A stretch of DNA of 64,000 nt. It comes from Methylobacterium tarhaniae. Lineage in GTDB: Bacteria; Pseudomonadota; Alphaproteobacteria; Rhizobiales; Beijerinckiaceae. A program made the translations under genes and the position numbers. The notes under the pieces were generated by a model. The model was given only the letters and a program-made list of their open reading frames with translations, was not told where the DNA came from and searched no databases. The stretch lies in assembly GCF_001043955.1 (NCBI RefSeq), contig NZ_LABZ01000078.1, forward strand, positions 1 through 64,000. The letters run 5' to 3'. This document shows, piece by piece, positions 57,875 through 64,000 of the stretch. Each line of letters begins with the position of its first letter. The first letter of the stretch is position 1.

Positions 57875-58684
57875 ATGCACGCCTCTCACGACTGGCCGCT
57901 GGGTCTGGCCCACTTCACCTGCATCGGCGTGCCGCCCGTCGACCTCGTCCGGCTCGCAGGCAGGACCGGCTGCGCGTCGGTGGGCCTGCGGCTCTACCCG
58001 GCCTTTCCAGGTGCGCCGTTCTACGCGCTGCCGCCCGGCAGCGACGCCTTCCGCGAGATGCGCCGGGCGCTGGCCGACGAGGGGATGCGCGTCTACGACA
58101 TCGAGTTCGTCACGCTCGGCGAGGATTTCGTGCCGGCCTCGCTCGCCGGCATCCTCGAGGCCGCCGCGGGGCTCGGCGCCCGGCGCCTGAGCGTCTGCGG
58201 CGACGACCCCGATCGCCCGCGCCTCGTCGCCCGCTTCGCCGAATTGTGCGACCTCGCGGCCGGGTTCGGCATGGGCGTCGACCTCGAATGCATGGCCTGG
58301 CGCCAGGTCGCCAGCCTGCCCGACGCCGTCAGGGTGGTGGAGGCCGCGGGCCGGCCGAATGGCGGCGTCCTCGTCGATGCGCTCCATCTCTCCCGGACCG
58401 GAGGATCGCCCGACGACGTGCGCGCCGTGCCGCCCGGCCTCGTCCGCCACGCGCAGCTCTGCGATGCTCCGGCGCAGGTGCCGGGATCGACGGCCGCGAT
58501 CATCCAGGAAGCCCGGGCGGGGCGCTTATCCCCGGGAGACGGGGCGCTGCCCCTGGCGGCTTTGGTCGCGGCCCTGCCGCCGAGGGCCGTCCTCTCGATC
58601 GAGGTGCCGATCACCGGCACCGTCTCGCCCGAGGCCCACATCCAGGCCAATCTGGCGGCGGCACGGCGGCTGCTCGCCGACTAA
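57875..58684 (+). CDS. TIM-barrel sugar isomerase/epimerase-like protein
   Basis: 269 residues. AP endonuclease 2-type barrel: GLAHFTCIGVPPVDLVRLAGRTGCASVGLRLYP at the start, MRVYDIEFVTLGEDFVPASLAGILEAAAGLGARRLSVCGDDPD in the middle, and GVDLECMAWRQV and NGGVLVDALHLSRTGGSPDDVR, where metal ligands (Glu, Asp, His) sit. Members isomerise sugars or keto acids, or act on inositol derivatives. It follows the GntR gene by 35 bp and so may share its transcript, extending the aromatic or sugar-acid pathway. Confidence 0.85.
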   Translation: MHASHDWPLGLAHFTCIGVPPVDLVRLAGRTGCASVGLRLYPAFPGAPFYALPPGSDAFREMRRALADEGMRVYDIEFVTLGEDFVPASLAGILEAAAGLGARRLSVCGDDPDRPRLVARFAELCDLAAGFGMGVDLECMAWRQVASLPDAVRVVEAAGRPNGGVLVDALHLSRTGGSPDDVRAVPPGLVRHAQLCDAPAQVPGSTAAIIQEARAGRLSPGDGALPLAALVAALPPRAVLSIEVPITGTVSPEAHIQANLAAARRLLAD

Positions 58685-58752
58685 ATGGAAGCTGGCTCTA
58701 CGGGCTTGATTTCGCACGCAAATCCGAGGCGCTCGATCTGTCGGGAAGCGGC

Positions 58753-59634
58753 TCATGTCGGGGCCGGCTGCGCGACGGCATCGGTCTGCAGCCACGCGCA
58801 GAGCGTCGCGGCCGGTCCGGTCGGCGCGTACGAGTTCGGATAGATCAACCCGTAGCTGGTTCCGTCCGGCACGAACCCGCAGGGGGCCACGAGCCTGCCG
58901 AGCGCCACGTCGCGGCTCACGATCACCTCGGGTGCGAGCGCGACGCCGAGGCCCCCGAGGGCCGCCTCGGTCATCAGGAAGTGGTGATCGAGGAGTTGCA
59001 GGCTTCGGGGGCGCGGGACATGCGGATGCGTGCCATGCCAGGCGGACCAGGCCTTCGGACGGGTGCGCGATCCAAGCGCCACGTAATCCCCACGATCGAA
59101 GCGGCCCCGCAGGCCCGGTGCCATGACCGGGCCGACACGTTCGGGCATGAGCTCGCGCACCGTCCAGTCCGGGGCGAGCGCGAAGTCGAGCCGCCGGATG
59201 GCGAGGGCCACGCGCTCGCGCGTGAAATCCAGGCTCCCGCCCCCCGTGGACAGATGGATCTCGATCTCCGGATGACGGTCCTGGAAGGCCGAGAGGCGCG
59301 GGATCAACCACCGCATGGCCAGCGAGCGCTCGCAGGACAGGACGATCGGGCCCGATCCGGACGCGGAGCGGATCGCCGACACGCTGTCCTCGATCAGCGC
59401 GAGAGCCTTCGTGGCGGCCTCCGACAGGGCGGCGCCGTCTCGCGTCAGCCGCAAGCCCCGGCCGGCGGGCTCGAACAGCCGGAAGCCGAGATCGACGGCC
59501 AGCTTGGCGACCCGCCGGCTGACGGCGCCGTGCGTCAGCGACAGCTCCCCCGCCGCGGCTCGCACGGAACCGAGGCGCGCCACGGTCTCGAAGGCTCGCA
59601 GATCGTCCAGCGACGGCAGGTCGGAACGCTTCAT
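58753..59634 (-). CDS. LysR-family transcriptional regulator
   Basis: 293 residues. HTH at 8-66 (LPSLDDLRAFETVARLGSVRAAAGELSLTHGAVSRRVAKLAVDLGFRLFEPAGRGLRLTRDG), GcvA-like, then a type-2 periplasmic-binding fold as effector domain. Divergent from the four-carbon sugar-acid locus (gap 63 bp), so it is its likely regulator. The overlapping 63-bp gap must hold both promoters. The C-terminus LCAWLQTDAVAQPAPT is normal length. Confidence 0.93.
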   Translation of the reverse strand: MKRSDLPSLDDLRAFETVARLGSVRAAAGELSLTHGAVSRRVAKLAVDLGFRLFEPAGRGLRLTRDGAALSEAATKALALIEDSVSAIRSASGSGPIVLSCERSLAMRWLIPRLSAFQDRHPEIEIHLSTGGGSLDFTRERVALAIRRLDFALAPDWTVRELMPERVGPVMAPGLRGRFDRGDYVALGSRTRPKAWSAWHGTHPHVPRPRSLQLLDHHFLMTEAALGGLGVALAPEVIVSRDVALGRLVAPCGFVPDGTSYGLIYPNSYAPTGPAATLCAWLQTDAVAQPAPT

Positions 59635-59697
59635 TGGTGATCTCTCGTCACCGAAATACGCCAGACCATATCGCTCGTCCAGCGCGCCGGCACCGCT

Positions 59698-59943
59698 ATG
59701 GTCGACGTCATGACATCCTCCCCCGCCATCGGCGTGATCGCCGGCGACCTGACGAGCGCCACCGACGGCGCCGCGCCGTTCCTCGCGCGCGGATACGTCC
59801 CGGTCGCCCTGCGGCGACCCTCGTCCCTGCCCGAAGCCGCCATCGTCGCCGTCGATGCCGGGAGCGGAGCCGTCGCGACCGGAATCGCGGCCGCCGCGGC
59901 GACGCTTCCCGGCGCGGTGCGACGTCTTCTCGATCGGCCTTGA
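59698..59943 (+). pseudogene. Four-carbon acid sugar kinase, N-terminal fragment
   Basis: 81 residues, against about 400 for a complete DUF1537 kinase. IGVIAGDLTSATDGAAPFLARGYVPVALRRPSSLPEAAIVAVDAGS matches the kinase start (consensus GxIADDLTGAxD...), but the ATP-binding C-terminal domain is missing and the catalytic-type DDLTGA is changed to GDLTSA. The frame ends in TGA 15 bp before the next start. It is either a decayed gene or a domain kept for another use; the neighbouring dehydrogenase would need a kinase product as substrate. Confidence 0.65.
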
Positions 59944-59958
59944 GGCGGGAGACCCACG

Positions 59959-60999
59959 ATGCACGAGTCCAGTTTGCCCCTCGCGGTGACCATGGGGGAT
60001 CCGTCCGGCATCGGCCCGGAGATCGTCGCCCGCCTGTTCCTGCGGCGCCCCGGGGCGCGGCGCTGGATGGCCGTCGGCGACCCGCGGGTGATGGCCGATG
60101 CCCTTTCCCGCCTCGGTGCGGCGGGACGCGTGCGCCGGATCGACCACAGCGCCGAGGCTCGCCACGAACCCGGCATCCTCGATGTCCTGGCAAGCTCCCG
60201 GCTCCAGTCCCTGCCTCCGGTCGGGCAGGTCTGCGCGGAGAGCGGGCGCGCGGCCTACGCGGCGATCCTGGCGGCGATCGGGCTGGCGCGCGGCGGGCAG
60301 GTCGCGGGCCTCGTCACGGCGCCGATCCACAAGGAGGCCCTCGCGGCGGCCGGCCTCGCCTATCCGGGCCATACCGAGATCCTGGCCGAGCATTCCGGCG
60401 GCGCCCGCGTCGCCATGATGCTGGCGAACGACGAGATCCGCACGGTCCTGGTGACGATCCACTGCGCGCTGTCGGAGGCGATCCGGCGGAGCGACTTTCC
60501 GGCGCAGATGGCGGCGATCCGCCTCGCTCACGAGGCCGGCCGTTCCCTCGGCATCGACGCCCCGCGCGTCGCGGTGGCGGGGCTCAACCCCCATGCCGGC
60601 GAGGGCGGCCTGTTCGGCGACGAGGAGATCCGGATCATCCGCCCGGCGGTCGAGGCGGCCCGGGCCGAGGGCATCGACGCGTCCGGCCCCTGGCCGGGCG
60701 ACACCGTGTTCATGCAGGCGCGCCGGGGGCGGTTCGACGTCGTGGTGGCCCAGTACCACGATCAGGGCCTGATCCCGGTGAAGTATATGGGCCTCAAGAA
60801 GGGGGTGAACGTCACGCTCGGGCTCCCCTTCGTGCGGACGAGCCCGGATCACGGCACGGCGTTCGACATCGCCGGCCGGGGCCTCGCCGATCCGTCCAGC
60901 CTCGAGACAGCCTTCGACTACGCCGAGAAGCTGATCGCCCGCCGCTCCGGTGGGCGACGTCCGGTCCCGCGGCCGGCGGATTCCGCCCTTCGCCTTTGA
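59959..60999 (+). CDS. PdxA2-type 4-phospho-erythronate/threonate dehydrogenase
   Basis: 346 residues. PdxA fold: TMGDPSGIGPEIVARLF at the start, metal-binding His in TAPIHKEALAAAG and PGHTEILAEH, AGLNPHAGEGGLFGDEE, and YHDQGLIPVKYMGLKKGVNVTLGLPFVRTSPDHGTAFDIAG. The family includes PdxA of vitamin B6 synthesis and PdxA2, which oxidises and decarboxylates 4-phospho-D-threonate or -erythronate to DHAP. The context (kinase fragment, LysR, TIM-barrel protein) favours PdxA2. GGCGGGAG precedes the ATG. Confidence 0.87.
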   Translation: MHESSLPLAVTMGDPSGIGPEIVARLFLRRPGARRWMAVGDPRVMADALSRLGAAGRVRRIDHSAEARHEPGILDVLASSRLQSLPPVGQVCAESGRAAYAAILAAIGLARGGQVAGLVTAPIHKEALAAAGLAYPGHTEILAEHSGGARVAMMLANDEIRTVLVTIHCALSEAIRRSDFPAQMAAIRLAHEAGRSLGIDAPRVAVAGLNPHAGEGGLFGDEEIRIIRPAVEAARAEGIDASGPWPGDTVFMQARRGRFDVVVAQYHDQGLIPVKYMGLKKGVNVTLGLPFVRTSPDHGTAFDIAGRGLADPSSLETAFDYAEKLIARRSGGRRPVPRPADSALRL

Positions 61000-61069
61000 T
61001 CGTGCCACAGTCTCGTCGGCAGACCGGCACGGGTCCGTCGCGAGATGCTCCAGCGGGGAGCCGCCCATC

Positions 61070-61744
61070 ATGAACAGGTTCGATTTCATCTTCATGCTCA
61101 CCCGGAACGACCGCACGGTGGCGGACGCCGCCGCCCATGTCGGGACGGCGCTCGCCTCGGGGATCCGCCACATCGGCTTCAAGGATGTCGGCCTCCCCTT
61201 CGACGCCCTGCACGACCTCGCCACGCGGATCCGGCACGGCGGCGCGACGACCTACCTCGAAGTGGTCTCCCTCGACCGGGACAGCGAGGTCCGGTCCGTC
61301 GAGGCGGCGGTCGGGCTCGGCGTCGACTACTTGCTCGGCGGCACGCATGTGGACGACGTCCTGCCCCTGATCGCCGGATCCGGCATCCGCTACTACCCGT
61401 TCCCGGGACGCGTCGTCGGCCATCCGAGCCGGCTCGAAGGGACGGAGGCCGAGATCGTCGCAAGTGCGGTGGCGCTCGTCGCGCGCGAGGGGGTGGCGGG
61501 CCTGGACCTGCTCGCCTACCGCTCGTCGCTCGACGCGCCCTCGCTCATCGCCGCGGTCTGTGAGGCGGTGCCGAAGCCCGTCATCGTGGCGGGATCGGTC
61601 ACCAGTCCGGAGCAGGTGCGGGTGATCCGGCGCGCCGGGGCCGCCGCCTTCACGATCGGGACCTCGGCGCTCGACGGCCGGTTCCCGGCCGCAGGCCCGG
61701 CCCTCGCCATGCAGCTGCAGGCGATCGACAGCGCCGCCGCGTGA
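61070..61744 (+). CDS. HisA/PdxJ-like TIM-barrel protein of unknown specificity
   Basis: 224 residues; GGGGAGCC lies upstream of the ATG at 61070. The barrel is recognised from alternating strands and helices: FDFIFMLTRNDRTVADAAAH, GIRHIGFKDVGLPFDALHDLA, YLEVVSLDRDSE, VDYLLGGTHVDDVLPLI, IRYYPFPGRVVGHPSRLEGTEAEI, VIVAGSVTSPEQVRVIRRAGAAAFTIGTSALDG. The last two strands form a standard phosphate-binding site, so a sugar phosphate is the probable ligand. It lies 70 bp after the PdxA2-like gene, which suggests a role on a four-carbon sugar acid phosphate. Confidence 0.82.
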   Translation: MNRFDFIFMLTRNDRTVADAAAHVGTALASGIRHIGFKDVGLPFDALHDLATRIRHGGATTYLEVVSLDRDSEVRSVEAAVGLGVDYLLGGTHVDDVLPLIAGSGIRYYPFPGRVVGHPSRLEGTEAEIVASAVALVAREGVAGLDLLAYRSSLDAPSLIAAVCEAVPKPVIVAGSVTSPEQVRVIRRAGAAAFTIGTSALDGRFPAAGPALAMQLQAIDSAAA

Positions 61745-61749
61745 TGCCG

Positions 61750-61855
61750 CAGCGCCTTCGAACAGACTTGCTCGAAGGCGCTGGCCAAGCCCGGAGGGGC
61801 GCCGGCGCCGATGCGCCGACCGCTTAGGCATCGACGTGGCGACGCATCAGCGCGC
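61750..61855. repeat. Composite palindromic repeat, copy 2 (convergent gap)
   Basis: CAGCGCCTTCGA...TCGAAGGCGCTG (61750-61783) and GCATCGAC-GTG-GCGACGC (about 61829-61847) repeat the arrangement at 12902-13012, with substitutions in both hairpins. It follows the TIM-barrel stop and faces the convergent DUF2269-like gene. Confidence 0.75.
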
Positions 61856-61947
61856 GGGTGAGGCCGGAGCCTCCACACACCTGAGCGACGCCAACGCTCC
61901 AGGGTGCGGGTCGGGGATCCCGCGTCCGTGATGACGCGCTTCTTTCG

Positions 61948-62424
61948 TCAGCGCGGCCGGATGAGGCGCGGCCGCCAGATCCCGAGCACCACGTTGGCCG
62001 TCGCGATCGCGAGCAGCACCCACAACGTGCCGCGCTCCGCACCGAGCGACTCGGCCAAGGTCGCGGGGTCGACCCGGCCGATCAGCGCCTGGGCGCTGCG
62101 GTCGGCCTCCCGCTGCATCGGCCCTTGCACGCCCACGAAGCCGTACTCGAACATCAGGATGCCGGTCGCGAGCTTCACCCAGGCCCAGCCGGCATTGTGG
62201 TAGGCGCGGTTGAGCGCGATGGCCAGCAATCCGGCCACGAGCATCAGCGCGAGGGACGGGAGGAAGATCCACGTCGCCACCGCCGCCATCGCCGCGCGCA
62301 TGAGGGCGTAGCCGGACAGGGCGGAGGGCGGGGGGATGAGGCCCAGCAGCACGAGCAGGGACGCCATCGCGCCCATCAGGCCGATGGCCCCCATCGTGTG
62401 AAGGAACTTCATCAAGCGTCGCAT
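61948..62424 (-). CDS. Four-helix membrane protein, DUF2269-like
   Basis: 158 residues with four hydrophobic helices (about 5-28, 40-65, 80-100 and 130-150). MKFLHTMGAIGLMGAMASLLVLL contains the conserved His of DUF2269 and related b-type-heme-like membrane proteins, and NRAYHNAGWAWVKLATGILMFEYGFV is the second signature. Start may be at 62424 or at the second ATG (62412), neither with a good ribosome site. Function unknown; it stands alone. Confidence 0.85.
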   Translation of the reverse strand: MRRLMKFLHTMGAIGLMGAMASLLVLLGLIPPPSALSGYALMRAAMAAVATWIFLPSLALMLVAGLLAIALNRAYHNAGWAWVKLATGILMFEYGFVGVQGPMQREADRSAQALIGRVDPATLAESLGAERGTLWVLLAIATANVVLGIWRPRLIRPR

Positions 62425-62535
62425 CGCGACGACACGGTCCCGCGGCAGATCACGGCAACCTATGGACTCGGTCGGGCCGACGGGAAGTCACGTTCCCGTG
62501 CGGGCCGGCCCCCCGAGCCTCCGAGGCGCCGCCCG

Positions 62536-62721
62536 TCATCTCCCGGTTGGCGATGGCGCGAGGGGAAACGCCGTGACGCGACTGACCGCCTGGATCGGGG
62601 CGGTGGGCCCCAGCGCCCGCTCCAGCCGCGCCTGGGCGTCCCGGTCCGCGATGCCGACGACCGCCAGGGCGATCAGGCCGACGCCGATGGCGGTCAGGAA
62701 GGCGGCGCGCAGGGTCGGCAT
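62536..62721 (-). CDS. Small protein with N-terminal membrane anchor
   Basis: 61 residues. A hydrophobic N-terminal helix (LRAAFLTAIGVGLIALAVVGIA) is followed by a polar tail (DRDAQARLERALGPTAPIQAVSRVTAF). It could be an anchored periplasmic peptide. GGATCC is the only ribosome-site-like stretch upstream. Coding is supported by third-position GC and by the sensible helix, not by any family match. Confidence 0.45.
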   Translation of the reverse strand: MPTLRAAFLTAIGVGLIALAVVGIADRDAQARLERALGPTAPIQAVSRVTAFPLAPSPTGR

Positions 62722-62990
62722 GGGCAGGATCCCGGATTGATCGAAGCGCCGCTATGGCCGGGCAGCGCGGCGGCTCTGTGGTCCAGTTCGGGCCGTCTCG
62801 TGGCATGCCGGGGGGCAGGCGGGGGCAGGGCGGCACGGTCCGACGGCGCCTGGACGTTGCCTCGACCGCGGCGGTACGATCGCCCCAACGGGTGCCGGCC
62901 GGTCTCGGGTTCGGCCGGGGCCGCCGCGGGCAGGCGCGCATCGCCGAACCGCCAGCGGGCGCGCCCAACGAATCGGGGGGAGGAAGCGGG

Positions 62991-63947
62991 ATGGCGAAGG
63001 TCGCGATCGTCGGATGCGGGGCCATGGGCTCGGTCTACGCGGCGCTGATGGCATCCGTTGGCCATGCGGTGCATGCCGTCACGCTCTGGGCCGACCATGC
63101 CGAGGCGATGCGGGCGAACGGCCTGCGCGTCGAGGGCGCGAGCGGCGACCGGACCGTGCGGCTCGCGAGCGCCGGCACGACGACCGGCGGGATCGGCCCC
63201 TGCGACCTCGTCATCATCGCCACCAAGGCCTTCGACGTCGCCGCCGCTTCCCGGTCTTGCGCCCCGCTGATAGGGCCCGGCACGGTGGTGCAGACCATCC
63301 AGAACGGGCTCGGCTCGCCGGAGGTCGCCGCCGAGGCGATCGATCCCGACCGGATCGCCGTCGGCGTGGTCGGGGGCTTCGGCGCCTCGATGCGCGGGCC
63401 CGGCCACGCGCATCACAACGGCCTCGAGATGATCCGCTTCGGCGCCTTCGCGGGGCTGGAGCGGGAGCGCCTGGAGGCCTCGGCGGCGATCTGGGACTCG
63501 GCGGGGTTCAAGGTCAGCCTGTTCGACGATATCGGCCGGATGGTGTGGGAGAAGCTGATCATGAACGTCACCTTCTCGGGCACCACGACCCTCACGGGCC
63601 TGACCATCGGCGGGGTGATGGCCGACCCGGAGGCCTGGCGGGTGGCGCGGGCCTGCGCCGAGGAGGCAATCGCGGTCGCCGCCGCGATGGGCGTGACGCT
63701 CCAGGTCGGCGATCCGGTCGAGCACATCCGCCGGCTCGGCGGCAAGATTCCCGAGGCGCGGCCCTCGATGCTGCTCGACCACCGGGCGGGACGCCGCGGC
63801 GAGGTCGAGGCGATCAACGGCGCGATCCCGCGCCTGGGGCGGCTCTGCAGGGTGCCGACCCCGGTCAACGACACCGTGGTCGCCCTCATCAAGGCGCGCG
63901 AGGCCGCCTTCCCGGTGCCGGCGGGCCCCGAGTCCTGCCCGGCTTGA
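62991..63947 (+). CDS. 2-dehydropantoate 2-reductase-like protein
   Basis: 318 residues; GGGGGAGGAAGCGGG precedes the ATG. Rossmann GCGAMGSVYAALMASVGHAVHAV, catalytic Lys in IIATKAFD, QNGLGSPEV, and a helical C-terminal domain with KLIMNVTFSGTTTLTGLTIGGVM, GRRGEVEAINGAI and VPTPVNDTVVALIKARE. PanE/ApbA enzymes make pantoate for coenzyme A; many alphaproteobacteria carry extra paralogs of this family that act on other 2-keto acids. No pantothenate genes adjoin, so a paralog is as likely. A 15-bp tandem copy (CTGCCCGGCTTGATC, 63935-63964) spans the stop codon. Confidence 0.88.
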   Translation: MAKVAIVGCGAMGSVYAALMASVGHAVHAVTLWADHAEAMRANGLRVEGASGDRTVRLASAGTTTGGIGPCDLVIIATKAFDVAAASRSCAPLIGPGTVVQTIQNGLGSPEVAAEAIDPDRIAVGVVGGFGASMRGPGHAHHNGLEMIRFGAFAGLERERLEASAAIWDSAGFKVSLFDDIGRMVWEKLIMNVTFSGTTTLTGLTIGGVMADPEAWRVARACAEEAIAVAAAMGVTLQVGDPVEHIRRLGGKIPEARPSMLLDHRAGRRGEVEAINGAIPRLGRLCRVPTPVNDTVVALIKAREAAFPVPAGPESCPA

Positions 63948-63968
63948 TCCTGCCCGGCTTGATCAAGC
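63935..63968. repeat. 15-bp tandem duplication across a stop codon
   Basis: CTGCCCGGCTTGATC at 63935-63949 and again at 63950-63964. The stop TGA of the reductase gene is in the first unit. The second unit makes, with the next bases, the palindrome GGCTTGATCAAGCC (63955-63968), a possible terminator stem. Confidence 0.85.
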
Positions 63969-64000
63969 CCTGAGCGCCCGGTCGGTCTCCGCGCGCCGGG

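Overview
The window is very GC-rich DNA from an alphaproteobacterium, most likely Methylobacterium or a close relative in the Hyphomicrobiales. The pointers are a NepR/EcfG general-stress sigma protein, a FixL-FixJ-FixK oxygen cascade with its TTGA-N6-TCAA boxes, a periplasmic methanethiol oxidase with a SCO copper chaperone, many universal-stress-protein (USP) genes, and GTG/TTG starts. The genus is an inference; there is no rRNA here to settle it.

Left part (1-17.9 kb): the tail of an ECF sigma gene, small secreted and unknown proteins, a LOV-domain hybrid histidine kinase, a cupin-MFS-SDR-IclR catabolic operon with a two-site operator, a guanidine exporter gene behind a clear two-hairpin guanidine-II riboswitch, a Crp-type regulator, an in-frame NepR-EcfG fusion, two CsbD-type stress proteins, a YegD-like Hsp70, a sulfonate operon without transporter membrane or ATPase genes, and an argC gene directly behind a terminator hairpin.

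Middle left (18-29 kb): a tightly packed minus-strand operon SWIM - DUF5691 - MoxR ATPase - DUF5682 - VWA. Upstream of it on the same strand is a Ro60/Rsr (TROVE) gene preceded by five tandem Y-RNA-like elements. Three carry a clear tRNA-like module whose acceptor stem is capped by a GCGA tetraloop, one is degenerate, and one is a minimal stem-loop directly behind a promoter. This Ro60-Y RNA locus is the most striking system in the window.

Centre (29-36 kb): methanethiol oxidase and SCO genes, a class III nucleotide cyclase with a sensor module, a substrate-binding protein, and an AT-rich island with a FkbM methyltransferase.

Middle right (36-54 kb): a low-oxygen regulon. Nine FixK-type boxes lie about 62-79 bp upstream of USP genes, a P1B-type ATPase, a CBS-BON protein, a receiver protein, two small unknown proteins and a USP-cytochrome c operon. 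fixL, fixJ, a second Crp/Fnr gene and fixK lie inside the same block, so sensor, relay, regulator and targets are clustered. A tRNA-Arg(TCT) follows fixK.

Right part (54-64 kb): an intradiol dioxygenase - hydratase - aldolase operon with a divergent GntR regulator, a TIM-barrel isomerase, a LysR gene, a four-carbon acid-sugar locus (truncated kinase, PdxA2-like dehydrogenase, TIM-barrel protein), a DUF2269-like membrane protein and a ketopantoate-reductase-like gene at the end.

Two composite palindromic repeats sit in convergent gaps, where they may act as two-way terminators. Short 12-15 bp tandem duplications recur in several genes.
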